Shown: positions 30,013 to 39,315, counted from the stretch's first letter. The stretch is DNA of 64,000 nt from Bryobacterales bacterium (GCA_016721425.1 JADKID010000007.1:579844-643843), one strand, 5' to 3'. The notes: generated from the sequence alone by a model not told the origin. A program made the numbers and translations.

Positions 30013-30342
30013 TCATCGACCTTCTGGCACTCCGGGCGAAAACACAGAATAGAAGCTCTTCCCATGGCGCGCCACATGTTCGCGCAGCGCCTCGCTCTGG
30101 ATAGTGGCGTGCCGCAGAAGATCAACTGCCACCGGCAACCCGATGTCCTCGATGCGCGCGGCAATTCGCGCCTCGTCTTCCAGTGTCAGCAAATCGCCGA
30201 ACAGTGCCAGATCAATATCGGAAGCGGGCGACCATGTCCCCATGGCGCGGGAACCAAACAGGACTGCGCGCTCCACTTGGGGAAACCCGGCCAACACTTC
30301 ACAGATTGCCCCGCGCTGGCGGGCCGTGAGTCCGTCGTTCAT
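30013..30342 (-). CDS. MNT-type nucleotidyltransferase (antitoxin of a HEPN/MNT pair)
   Basis: 109 residues with the minimal nucleotidyltransferase signature LFGSRAMG followed by SDIDLALFG at about residues 28-48, giving the GS(x)10DxD arrangement, and a third acidic residue in VAVDLL. It is coupled by an ATGA overlap to the HEPN gene upstream. In characterised HEPN/MNT modules the MNT protein neutralises the HEPN RNase by nucleotide transfer. Confidence 0.85.
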   Translation of the reverse strand: MNDGLTARQRGAICEVLAGFPQVERAVLFGSRAMGTWSPASDIDLALFGDLLTLEDEARIAARIEDIGLPVAVDLLRHATIQSEALREHVARHGKSFYSVFSPGVPEGR

Positions 30343-30749
30343 GCGCCGGGTTTCTTCTGGCGGAGCGCCAATACCAGTGCACCCAGCAGCGGAGCGTAGG
30401 AGTCTTTGATGAGCCGCTCGGCTTCGCTGGCCGTCCGTTTGTCGTAGGTGTGGCTGAGACGGTTGCGGCTTTCGAGCGCCACCAGCCAGAGTTCGGGATT
30501 CTCAATCAGCCCGGCTGCGAACGCCTGCCGGATGGCGTCCCGCGGAGAGTGGATTTCATATCCTTCGTAGGACAACAGATCCTGGAGGGTCTTCCAGGCC
30601 AGCTCAAAGGTGAACTCGAACATCTGCACCAGGCCGGCCAATTCCAAATCCGAGTAGGAGGTTTGGATACACGCCGTGTGGAGTTGCGTCCAGGCGCGCT
30701 CGAAGTTTTCGAAGCGCTGCTGCCAGCGGATCTCGTCTTTGTTGGCCAT
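30339..30749 (-). CDS. HEPN-domain protein, nucleotidyltransferase substrate-binding (HI0074) family
   Basis: 136 residues, all-helical. It has the family core FEFTFELAWKTLQDLL and the HEPN Rx4-6H motif in SRNRLSHTY (about residue 95). It is the first gene of the HEPN/MNT pair. The intact motif suggests a working RNase toxin rather than a dead binding partner. No strong Shine-Dalgarno sequence precedes the ATG. Confidence 0.85.
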   Translation of the reverse strand: MANKDEIRWQQRFENFERAWTQLHTACIQTSYSDLELAGLVQMFEFTFELAWKTLQDLLSYEGYEIHSPRDAIRQAFAAGLIENPELWLVALESRNRLSHTYDKRTASEAERLIKDSYAPLLGALVLALRQKKPGA

Positions 30750-30935
30750 TGCTGCGGAGTGCCAGCGTTCCGACGGTCGCCAGCAAGTCCCACTATACCC
30801 GACAAACGTCCATTGTGAGCTCGATCAACGTCCCGACCGCCCGTTCGGTTCCTGCACCAACCGCAGCCAGCAGCCTTACCGGCATCCAAAAGGAGTGCAA
30901 TGCCATCGGCATCTCGCGCAGCAACGCCGACGCCA

Positions 30936-31139
30936 TCACCGGTCGGCCTTTAGCGCAGCGAGCCTACGCGAGAAGCGGACCAGACCTCTGAGTTGGCGTA
31001 AGCGCGCGTAGGCCTGGGAGGCAGCCTCCAGTTCCAAACCGATGCGAGCAGTCTGAGTGATCCCGCTACCAGTGGCGCACTGTGCCTTTTCGAGAAGTTC
31101 AGGCGGCACCTCAATGGCGATCTTCCCAGGCGTTTCCAT
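30936..31139 (-). CDS. Orphan VapB-like antitoxin
   Basis: 67 residues from the ATG at 31139: METPGKIAIEVPPELLEKA, then GSGITQTARIGLELEAASQAY and a C-terminal LRQLRGLVRFSRRL stretch ending in LKADR. This is the ribbon-helix-helix type antitoxin pattern usually followed by a PIN toxin. The longer open frame upstream is antisense to a broken YCII gene and is not supported. No PIN toxin follows: an ATG overlaps the stop but opens only about 46 codons of unrelated sequence. The partner appears lost. Confidence 0.6.
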   Translation of the reverse strand: METPGKIAIEVPPELLEKAQCATGSGITQTARIGLELEAASQAYARLRQLRGLVRFSRRLAALKADR

Positions 31140-31361
31140 GACGTCCCAAACAAGGCTACCGAGGACCATCGACCGCGAACTCAGCGACATGGCGGCCGAA
31201 GCACCAGACAGGCAGCCATCGGTCGGTCTACAAACAATTCGCGCACTCCTATCGATTCGGCGCGGCTCCGTTTGACGGATCAGCAGAGGGCCAGTGCGAA
31301 AGCGGGCGACCACGATCCAACCGCGCTCCCGATGAGAGTTCATCCCAAAGGCGATTCCCCA

Positions 31362-31643
31362 ATGCGATTCATGGTCATCGTCCAAGCAACCCCGGAGACC
31401 GAAAAACCGGGCGCCCTTCCCGATCTGCAGCTCATGCCCGAGATGGTTTGGCGCGCACGTCGGATTCTCCGGCACATCTCGCACCGTCGTCGACGGCCCC
31501 TTCACCGAGGCCAAGGAGCTCATCGCCGGCTACTCGATCCTGCACGGATGGAAGACTTCGCATCCATCCTGACCGAAGAGCAGATCCAGCACAAAGTAGA
31601 GAAACGGGCTGAACTGCCCAATCAGACGGCCACTCAACCGTAG
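31362..31643 (+). pseudogene. Broken YCII-family protein gene
   Basis: The start MRFMVIVQATPETEK and the end EDFASILTEEQIQHKVEKRAE are in one frame, but the conserved middle, SRTVVDGPFTEAKELIAGYS, lies in another frame at about 31476-31535, and roughly 30 residues expected between them are missing. YCII proteins of this subgroup often sit beside an ECF sigma factor of the kind found in pieces further downstream, so this is probably one half of a former pair. Confidence 0.75.
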
Positions 31644-31712
31644 TCCCGCAGCGAACCTCTGCCGGCGAAGCCCACGGCGCCCGCTGGGCTGGCCGCGGGC
31701 GTTCGTCAAGCC

Positions 31713-33082
31713 TCATCTTAGCGACTCAGGCTCCAGCACCAGCACTGCATCCTCCCAGCCAGCGGGCGGCCTCAGATTTGACGCGCTGGCCGCCGTCAGC
31801 ACGCCGATCGCTACCGTGTGCCCGTCACGCGGATCGAACCAGTACGCCGGAAGCCCGGCAGCCGCGCCGAGAACACTCAGGCGGAGCGAAGCGCCTTCAT
31901 TGGTGGGGTAGAACACATACGCCGCGCTCCGGTCTGCGGCCCGGACTGCCACTTTTCGCCGCTCCCCGTTCTCTTCGCCATTGCTGAGAATGGTCTGGTC
32001 CGGGACCAGCTTCCACCAGGCCCGTGCTGCCAGAAATCGATGCAGGATGCTCATCTGCCGCGCTCCGGGCGAATCCAGATAGTCGATCTGCTGATGCTGA
32101 TCCCAGTTCCGGCAGTGGCCATAAGAGTAGCCCGCGGCTCCCGCGAAGAACGCATACCACGCCTGCATCCGGACGTTCCGCGGCGTGGTTGGTGGGAGCT
32201 TGCCCGCTGCGTTCCGCTCGTCCTCATAGCTGCCCTCCAGAAACAGCGCCGGCCGCATCGGATCGGTCCTGGCGTATTCAAAGGCGACCCGGGCATACAC
32301 CATGAGATTGTTATCCGGGGATTCGTTCCGGCTGCCCTGAATTCCGTTCATATCCACCCAGGCGTCTTTCGGAAACCAGACCGATGTCATGGTGTAGGGG
32401 TGGTGGGTCATCAAGGTCGTGGAATAGTCGGCTATGCCGTTGAACAGGCTCTCGCCATTCAAGCCGTCCGCCACCCCTCGGCCATCGCACGAAATCCCTC
32501 GACCCCAACTCCAACGTTGCCCTCCGAATCCTGGCCGATGCTGAAGATCACGTTCCTCCGGGACCGGAACCCCTCCCCCACCTTACGCCCATATTCGTAA
32601 GTCCCATTCAGGTTCTTGAGCGGCCACAGCGTGTCTCTCCGGCCGGGCTCGCCGATCATCACAAGAAACTGCATTCCGCGCTTGTCTGCCTCGTCCGCAA
32701 TCCACAGCCACCGGCGCCAGTACTCCGGTGTCAATTGCGCGGGTCGGCCATCAACAAACGGCAGATTGCCTTTCGCATCGGTGTGGCTCCAGCTCAGATC
32801 ACTCGCCGCCCAGGCCCACTGGCCCCAGCTCCTCGCGGCGAATACCTGAATCACCGTGAAGCCCTGTGCCTTTCTCGTATCCAGCACGCGCTGGACCTGC
32901 TCGTCGTTGTGCTTGTTCAGAACCCACTCGGTCGCGCCCAGCCACAGGAACGGCTTTCCTTCCGCGGTTTCCAGGTATCGTTTGGTGGCGCTCACGCGCA
33001 GATCGGTGGCGCCTTCGGCCGTCGGGGTGTTCAGCAGGAAAAGCACGACGGCGAGCGTCGCAACGGACTGGGATCGGCTCAT
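31713..33082 (-). CDS. Apiosidase-like (DUF4038) secreted glycosidase, frameshifted
   Basis: The ATG at 33082 (AAAGGAAAG upstream) opens a signal peptide (SVATLAVVLFLLNTPTAEG) and the DUF4038 barrel: GKPFLWLGATEWVL, GFTVIQVFAARSWG, FLVMIGEPGRRDTLW. After GFRAMAEG the frame stops early; the continuation (VADGLNGESLFNGIADY, HPYTMTSVWFP, ALFLEGSYEDERN, then a C-terminal collagen-binding-like domain with VLVLEPESLR) is in the next frame. One extra G in the GGGG run complementary to 32474-32477 restores a single chain of about 456 residues. Family members cleave plant side-chain sugars. It stands between the two remnants of a former YCII/sigma locus. Confidence 0.75.
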
Positions 33083-33340
33083 GACTTTCCTTTCAAACCG
33101 GTGCACCGGATTGCGATCCGGAGTGTCATCCGCAAAACCGCCGCTACGCGGAAGACGATAGGCTTTCACTCGGTTGGCGGTGCTCCGCGGTCGCGATCGG
33201 GCTGCAACGGGCGGCTGCCATATTATGTCAAACTGCCTGCGCGGACGGCTCTAGGACCGCTGCTCTTGCATCCACAGATCGGAAACGGGTGTGCTCGGTA
33301 GCAGTGTCCGCCACCCATCCGCATCAGTCCCCATCACGCC

Positions 33341-33816
33341 CTGCACCGCGCCATCGAGTTCGTCTGGCGCATCGAATCCGCGCGCGTCAGCGGCGCACTC
33401 ACCCGCCTCACCCGCGACGTCGGCCTCACCGAAGATCTCGCCCAGGAGGCGCTGCTCGCCGCGCTCGAGCAGTGGCCGCAATCCGGCGTGCCCGACAATC
33501 CCGTCGCCTGGCTCACCGCCACCGCCAAACGCCGCGCCATCGATCTCTTCCGCCGCAACGCCGTCGCCCGACGCAAATATCAGGAACTCGGCCGCGAGCT
33601 CGAAGCCCTCGAACAGACTGCGCCCGACCTCGATTCCACCCTAGACAGCAACATCAGCGACGACCTCCTCCGCCTCGTCTTCATCGCCTGCCATCCCATC
33701 CTCCCCACCTGGGCCCGCGCCGCCCTCACCCCCGAGCCCACCATCGCCCAGCGCATAGCCCGCGCCAAACGCACCCTCGCCGACAGACAATTCCCCTTCA
33801 GGTCCCCCGCGGCCCC
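33341..33816 (+). pseudogene. 5' fragment of an ECF-type RNA polymerase sigma factor gene
   Basis: The frame gives HRAIEFVWRIESARVSGAL, GLTEDLAQEALLAALEQW, the region 2 core NPVAWLTATAKRRAIDLF and DDLLRLVFIACHPIL, as in the long (about 410-residue) ECF sigma factors of the YCII-linked type. ARAALT is followed directly by PEPTIAQRIARAKRTL, so about 20 residues that carry the first part of the region 4 helix-turn-helix are deleted in frame. Homology ends near 33812 where the inverted repeat begins. No convincing start codon remains. Confidence 0.75.
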
Positions 33817-34098
33817 GTCACCCGGAGGCCTTCGCGTTTGGGTGCGGTAACGGCCGGTCCGGTTACTTGGCACTCTGCGTCCGGCGATGGTGGGGTGAAC
33901 GCCTGGGCACGCGGCTGCCACACGCGGCATGGATCTCGGCATCCGGACGCGCTACTCGGTTCCCCCATCCGGCCTTCCCACGGACACGCGGTTCGGTCAG
34001 CGGCTCCTCAATCGGAATCGCATCCGTTTGCCCGATTCCGTCTGCGCGAGCGAATGCGGCAGGCTGACATCCTCTGAGTAGCGCGTGGCGCAGTCAAG
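33817..34098 (+). repeat. Left copy of a long imperfect inverted repeat
   Basis: From GTCACCCGGA to GCAGTCAAG this stretch matches the reverse complement of 38638-39009, by eye about 85% over the aligned parts, with conserved blocks such as GGGTGAACGCCTGGGCA and CCCATCCGGCC. The right copy has about 90 extra bases near its inner end. The left copy begins exactly where the 5' sigma fragment loses homology. No transposase gene is seen beside it. Confidence 0.85.
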
Positions 34099-34557
34099 CT
34101 TCCAAGCAGAAGCGGTTTCTGCTGCTTGACGGACAGATGGCCGTCGGGCCTTCGCTACGGTATCGGCTCTCGCCCGCTTGCCTTGGCGCTCGCTCAAGTC
34201 GATCCGTGCTTTGATCTGCTCGCCTCAGACGCCATCGTGCCTGTGAATGGCTGGCTATCCGAAGGATGAGCAGAATGCCGACCTCAAGGCGCCTGTGAAG
34301 CTCTTCCGCATAGATCGGCACGGATATGACCAAAGAGAGTGCCATCCGGTTCCTCTTCGGCGATCAGCACGAACATCTGGGGCAACCGAACGCCTGCGCC
34401 CGTTCCAACGGCGTCGTCCCGCCCTCGTCGAAGTGAAAACGGCGCAGCCGCGGCCATCCTGTCCCGCCACAAGTGCGTACCCGTGGGACGGGACAGGATG
34501 GCCTATTTGCTACCCGCCGGCATCAAAGCCGAGGCCGTCAGGCCGACGGGTTTCTCC
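34099..34557. other. Non-coding stretch inside the repeat-bounded island
   Basis: No reading frame here has a recognisable domain, plausible start and ribosome site together. The one clear element is the long hairpin at 34452-34503, given as its own entry. Confidence 0.5.
34452..34503. repeat. Perfect 15-bp inverted repeat (long hairpin)
   Basis: Arms 34452-34466 and 34489-34503 are exact reverse complements (GGCCATCCTGTCCCG), with CCAC/GTGG extending the stem inside a 22-base loop. It sits 55 bp beyond the 3' end of the minus-strand secreted protein gene, so it could block transcription or exonucleases, but no T-run follows it on either strand. A REP-like element is an alternative. Confidence 0.7.
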
Positions 34558-36983
34558 CTATTGGTACTGCGGAGTAAAACTCCAGGACCAGAAGTTCGTA
34601 GCCGTAAGAATGTCCAGCCCCGTCGGGGTCGCGAAGCGGGAGCCTCTTCCACTGGCAGTCACGGAGAACGTGCCACGGGTAACGATGTTAATGCCTCCGG
34701 CGCCGATCACGCCGCTGGCGGGGAGTTGCGAGAGAATGTTCGCCGGCACCGTGAACTGGCCGGCGGAAGTGTTCTCAATGCAGACAAACGCGCTCCCTTG
34801 TACGCCGGTGCCCTGCGAATTGGGCGCGACGCTAGCGCCCACAATTGTCAGCACGGTGGAGGGCTCGCCCCCAGTCCACCGAACGGTGAATCCGCCGCTC
34901 CGGTTGATCACCTTGAAGTCATCCGGATTGTTGGTGACCACCAGATCTGGAACGATATCCATCGCGCCGCTAAACCCGCCGACATCGGCTCCGCCTGGAC
35001 CCGTAAAGGTATACCGTCCCGGGGCGAGGTAGGTGTTCGGTACATTCAACGCATTGTACGTATATCCAGACGCTTGAATGCTCTGCCGCAACGCCGATTG
35101 GTTGCCATTGGGGCCGCTGGAGCCGATCTGCGGACCGGCATCCAGGCCCACGGACGTGATGTTGGGGTAAGGGTTGAAAACCGTGGCCGCATTGTAGACA
35201 ACACAGCTCCCCGGCGTTGGATTCAAGTTCGGAAACCCTGACGGTAGCTCGCCGCGAAGTGACTTGCCGAGATCGGCGCCTCCAAACCGGCTGAATTGAG
35301 CCGAGAATGTATCCAGCTTCGTCATGGCCGTCACCGCGGTCACGCCGCCCGCGCCGAAACTGTCTGTCGTTGCGTAGGCAGTGGCTCTGGTGAGCGTCAG
35401 CGCACCCGCGGAGTAGCTGCCTCTGGCAGCCCAGCTCTCGATTTCGGCTGGTGTGGGTGCCGTGTCAGTGCTGACAGGTCCCCCGCCACCGCCCCACCGC
35501 TTCCACTGGTGATGACGGGCGCTCCGCTTTCAAAGTAAGCCGGGGAGGAAGTGAACGCTCCACTGGAACGGGCCCGTAGCGCGATGAAGGCAATCGTACC
35601 CGAGGATACGTAGAACTCTGCAAGCCCCCGCTTCCCTGCAGTCGTAGGAAACTGCTCCGGCAAGACAAAGGCAAGGTGCCCTTGCGCGGGTAGCTGAAGC
35701 TGGAGGTTGGCCGTAGTCGTTCCGTCGTCGGCGCGAATGTTCACGGTGATCGATTCGGAGTTTGCGTTAGGATTCACAATCGCTACCGGCGTGACCAGAC
35801 CCGAGCCCGTGTCGTTGTCGAACGGCACCAGGAGGCGGCCCGCGGCCGAAACCGCTGGCGCAGTAACATCCTGGGTCGAATTCGCCGTACGGGCCGTGAA
35901 GATGGCGTAGCCGTTGACGCCAGGACTAGCCGTCAATTCCGCATAGCCCTGGGAAACGGCACTCGCCGTGCCCGGCGTTTGAAGAAAGATCGTCGAACCG
36001 GCCGGAATATTCAGGCTGGACGTAGACACGTTTTCCAGGAAGGGCAGATTCCACGCCCCCGTCGCTCCGCCTGAGCCTGTGATGGAGAGTCTGAAATTCA
36101 ACGAGGCCGGCAGGTTGCTCGTCGTCGTGTTGGTCAGGACAATGGTCGTTGACCAGGTGCCGCCGTCGGCAACCTGAGGGATTATCTGCACCTGTGGATT
36201 GGAGGCGGGCGGATTGGTGACTGTCCCACCGATGATGGGTTGCCCGGTCTGGGGGTACGCCGGCGCCGAAGCAAATGCTCCCGCATTGAAGCGCAGCGCA
36301 ATGATGGAGAAGGTGCCGGACGTCGTGTAAAACTCGGCTAGACCACGCTTACCCGTGGTCGCCGAGGACAGGTCTGGCAGGACGAGCGCCTTATGCCCCC
36401 GCGCGGGCATTGGAAGGGTGCCCGTGCTCGTGGCTCCATCCGTGGTTTTGATGTTGACCTGAATCGTCTCAGCGCTTGCGTTCGGATTTGCCACGGCCAC
36501 GGCCGTAACGAGACCTGATGTGTTATCGAATGGCACCAGGATCCGATTGGCTGCCGCGGCAGCCGGCGCCGTGCCGTCCTGAACACTTGCCGTCTTCTGC
36601 GTGAAAATGGCATAACCCACCACCCCGGAACCGGCGTCCAACTCTCCCCAGCCTTGCGTCACCGCGGTGGCAGTGCCCGGCGTGTGCAGGAACATCGTGG
36701 AACCCGCGGCCAGATTGAACGTGGGAAGCGACACACCTTCAAGGAACGTCGGTGTCCATGCCTCTGTCGTTCCATCGTTGGCAGCCGTACCCCGATTGAA
36801 CCGCAAGGTCACCGGCTGCGAGGCTGTCGTCTTGTTCGACAGCACAATCGTCGTGGACCAACCTCCGCCGTCGGCAACCTGCGGGATGATCTGCACCTCC
36901 GCCAATGCCGGCAGCAGCCCCACCAGCAGGCAACAAGCCGACAGGCGCGCCACGTACCTGAGTGCTAACGGTCTGTTAGTCAT
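34558..36983 (-). CDS. Secreted protein with two 220-residue repeats, frameshifted
   Basis: The ATG at 36983 follows AAGGAGG and opens a signal peptide (ACCLLVGLLPALA). Two homologous units follow, each opening VQIIPQVADGG-WSTTIVL and running through GSTMFLHTPGTA or GSTIFLQTPGTA, a LVPFDN segment and GKRGLAEFY; the second begins about residue 260. After the second unit the frame turns into nonsense, while the next frame continues PVSTDTAPTPAEIESW into a C-terminal beta-rich domain ending at 34558. One added G in the GGGG run complementary to 35492-35495 joins them into about 808 residues, with a poly-Gly linker at the join. Probable extracellular or cell-surface role; no enzyme motif seen. 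Confidence 0.7.
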
Positions 36984-37041
36984 GGACGTCCTCCTTCTTC
37001 AGCGAGCTTCAACGATCAAACGACGATCAGGTCGACGCCAA

Positions 37042-37047
37042 ATTATA
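37042..37047 (-). promoter_or_regulatory. Candidate -10 element of the two-repeat protein gene
   Basis: A perfect TATAAT on the minus strand 58 bp upstream of the start codon. No convincing -35 hexamer lies at 16-18 bp, so activation by a factor or a different sigma factor is possible. Confidence 0.4.
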
Positions 37048-37381
37048 CCTAGTCCTTCCAAGACATTTCTGCATGGTACTGTTCTGAAGCGATATCACGT
37101 CGCACAGGAGAACTTTCGGGAGACCTCCCTCATCGTAGACGATCGGCATACCACCGCCGCTCCGAAAGGAATTGCAGGCACGGCCTAAGTTGTTTTCATG
37201 AACGCTTTCGAAGAAGTTGTCTCGCGGGCGCATCCAGCGTGATTCGTCAGCGCAACGCCGTCAGCGAAGATCTGGCCGCGCTGAAATGCCAAGTCTCAAC
37301 AACGCGGGTAAGACGGCCAAGTGTTCTTTGCTCCATTGCCAGAGTGGCGCGGACATCGCAGCGAAAAGCGGTGAGCCATGA
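37048..37381. other. Intergenic stretch without a supported gene
   Basis: About 330 bp between the promoter region of the two-repeat protein and the 3' end of the SnoaL-like gene. I see no reading frame, RNA gene or clear structure here. Confidence 0.5.
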
Positions 37382-37867
37382 TCATTTCGTAGACTTGACG
37401 TCAACGTTGTGATACGCCTCGATCCACCATCGACCATCGCGCCTCACGAAAACCTCCATCAACTGCGTCCTCACCACGCCATCGGGTGGTACGACAATGC
37501 CAGGTGGCATTGTCGTAACGCCGCGCACTTCGTTGTCGATGTCTACTATCGCAACGTCTGGCATGACGAAGCGAATGCGTCGGATTCCATGGTGTTTGGT
37601 GGTGCCTTTGTAGAAGGTTTCCAGGATCTCGGTGTGTCGCTTCGCGAAGGCCGGCGCTCCGTATAGGACCATCCCAAAGAGATTCGTGAACGAGGCTTCC
37701 GGCGCGAGATGCCGAGCGTAGGCTTGCCCATTGCCGGCGTTCCAGGCGACAACCTGATCCGCCACGATGGCTCGGATCGGCGCTTCCAACGCGGCATCTT
37801 GAGCGAACGACACTCCAGCAGGCGCGGCCAGTAGAATCATCAGCGCGATACTGAGCGATTGCGTCAT
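37382..37867 (-). CDS. Secreted SnoaL/DUF4440-like protein
   Basis: 161 residues from the ATG at 37867 (GGGAGGAA upstream). A signal peptide (LSIALMILLAAPAGVSFAQ) precedes a cystatin-like alpha+beta fold of the SnoaL/SgcJ type: IVADQVVAWNAGNGQAYARH, APEASFTNLFG, FVMPDVAIVDIDNEV and a C-terminal FVRRDGRWWIEAYHN. The family includes small hydrolases, isomerases and ligand binders, so no specific activity can be given. The longer upstream open frame has no ribosome site. Within it, a 12-bp inverted repeat (ACGACAATGCCA) falls in coding sequence. Confidence 0.78.
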   Translation of the reverse strand: MTQSLSIALMILLAAPAGVSFAQDAALEAPIRAIVADQVVAWNAGNGQAYARHLAPEASFTNLFGMVLYGAPAFAKRHTEILETFYKGTTKHHGIRRIRFVMPDVAIVDIDNEVRGVTTMPPGIVVPPDGVVRTQLMEVFVRRDGRWWIEAYHNVDVKSTK

Positions 37868-38181
37868 ATGAGATTCCTCCCGCTCGGCGGCCGCCACTGC
37901 GATTGATTGGTGCGCCGAGTGGATACACCGGGGGGTGTCGTTCGCCCCCGCCCCATTACACCCCGTAGGAGCATACTGCAACGGCCCGCCATTCGGTGGA
38001 CCATCGCCCACCGATGTCCCAGCGTTGCGGTCGAGTCGACGGTAAGTCGCCTTCACTGCCCTAGCCGATAGACGCCTCGGAGCGCGGCGCGGTGGATGAC
38101 TGACACGCGGCGGTTACAAACCTAGCGTTAGCTGGGACGTCACCGATTGGAATGGGGCCCCGTCGCGAAAGGAGCCGTCCA
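37868..38181. other. Intergenic stretch without a supported gene
   Basis: Divergent intergenic region between the SnoaL-like gene and the small DUF2007-like gene. It should hold both promoters, but no pair of good hexamers was found. Confidence 0.45.
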
Positions 38182-38424
38182 ATGCCATCATCCGATGAGG
38201 GCGATCTCGATGTTTTGATTCAAACCGGTATACACGACCCTATCGCGATTGGCCTGGCAGAAAACCTGCGAACAGCAGCAGGGATACCCCTCTTCAAGAT
38301 GGATCGAAGTGTGGCCGCCCGCCACGAGAGTGGCAACGTGCTCGGCTGGTGGAGCTTTCACGTGCCGAGGGAAGCGGAGGCTGAAGCTCGCACGATCCTG
38401 CAAACCGGTGAAGAGATGAAATAG
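38182..38424 (+). CDS. Small DUF2007-like protein
   Basis: 80 residues from the ATG at 38182, with AAAGGAG at a good distance. The pattern LDVLIQTGIHDPIAIGLAE, ENLRTAAGIPLFKMD, then WSFHVPREAEAEARTIL fits the ferredoxin-like fold of DUF2007 (putative signal-transducing proteins), which ends in a V-P-x-E-x-x-E-A-x-x-I-L helix. Function unknown. It is the only plus-strand gene inside the repeat-bounded island. Confidence 0.65.
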   Translation: MPSSDEGDLDVLIQTGIHDPIAIGLAENLRTAAGIPLFKMDRSVAARHESGNVLGWWSFHVPREAEAEARTILQTGEEMK

Positions 38425-38505
38425 GGGCTCTGAGCGAGAATCTGACGGTTTTGCCTCCAAGAATGAGTATGGTCAGACCGTAAGGGGGGAGACGCCCAAT
38501 GAGTC

Positions 38506-38546
38506 CCGCTATCGGTAAGTCCGATCGAAGGCCCGATCGGTAGCGG
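38506..38546. repeat. Compound inverted repeat near the right end of the island
   Basis: CCGATCG (38521-38527) pairs with CGATCGG (38534-38540) around a six-base loop, and CCGCTA (38506-38511) pairs with TAGCGG (38541-38546) outside it, leaving a nine-base bulge on the left. It could be a structured RNA end or a recombination site; no T-run follows. Confidence 0.45.
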
Positions 38547-38637
38547 CACCGCTACAGATCCTGCCCGATTCCAAGTGCCTACCATGTTTCAGCCCGACTT
38601 TGAACCTATAATGGTCGAGAATCTCTCTTCTCGGAGA

Positions 38638-39009
38638 CTTGACTGCGCCACGCTCTACTCAGAAGATGCCAGCCTGCCGCTCTCCCAGGTGCAGCCGTAT
38701 TCGGTATCGCATTGTTCATCCGCATGCACACGCCCAGCCGGATGCGAGCCGGTTGCGAGACCACGTGAGACCGCGGCACCCGCAGACGGAACCGGGCAAC
38801 CGGAGGCGATTCCGATTGGGGTGCCGCTGACCCAACCGCGTTTCCGTGCGTTGGCCGGATGGGGAAAGCGAGCAGCGCGGCCGGAAGCCGAGATCCGTAC
38901 CGCGTGGGGCAGCCCATGCCCAGGCGTTCACCCAACCGTCGCCGGAGGCAGAATGCCAAGCGACCAGACCGGCCGTTGCCGCACCCAATCGCGAAGGCTT
39001 CCGGGTGAC
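38638..39009 (-). repeat. Right copy of the long imperfect inverted repeat
   Basis: Reverse-complement partner of 33817-34098. The outer end (TCCGGGTGAC at 39000-39009) lies about 60 bp before the point where sigma factor homology resumes. It carries about 90 bp not present in the left copy. An open frame runs through it, but codon pattern and composition do not support a protein. Confidence 0.85.
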
Positions 39010-39069
39010 GCGTTCGGCCCCAGATTCACCAATTCGGGGAGGGGGCAGTTTCAAAACTTCCTATCTCTA

Positions 39070-39272
39070 ATCCCCGAAGCCGATTGGCCCCGCATCGTCA
39101 TCCTCATCCCCTCCCAGGTCATCCAGCTCAACCGCGCCGTAGCCGTCTCCATGGCCCAAGTCCCCCAGGCCGGCCTCCCACTCGTGGACGCCCTCGCCAC
39201 CGGACTCGCCCTCGCCCGCTACCATGTCCTCCCCGCCGTCCGTGGCGACCTCCTCCTCGACCGCGCCGCAAG
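39070..39272 (+). pseudogene. 3' fragment of the same ECF-type sigma factor gene
   Basis: The frame reads PEADWPRIVIL, then IQLNRAVAVSMAQVPQAG, LPLVDALATGLALARYHVL and PAVRGDLLLDRA, which is the C-terminal helical part of the long YCII-linked ECF sigma factors. About eight residues after WPRIV are missing compared with the usual pattern. It is on the same strand as the 5' fragment 5.2 kb away; the 130 or so residues between the two are gone or displaced. Confidence 0.75.
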
Positions 39273-39315
39273 GTGTGAGATGGACCCAACTCATCGGGGA
39301 AGTGACGCTGGCCCC

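Noticed and set aside
30936..31523. A 195-codon minus-strand protein ending in the antitoxin sequence
   Set aside because: Only the last 67 codons look like a protein family; the first part is antisense to the broken YCII gene.
37490..37515. Perfect 12-bp inverted repeat ACGACAATGCCA
   Set aside because: It lies in the SnoaL-like coding sequence where both arms encode ordinary residues (TTMPPGIVV); no sign of a regulatory role.
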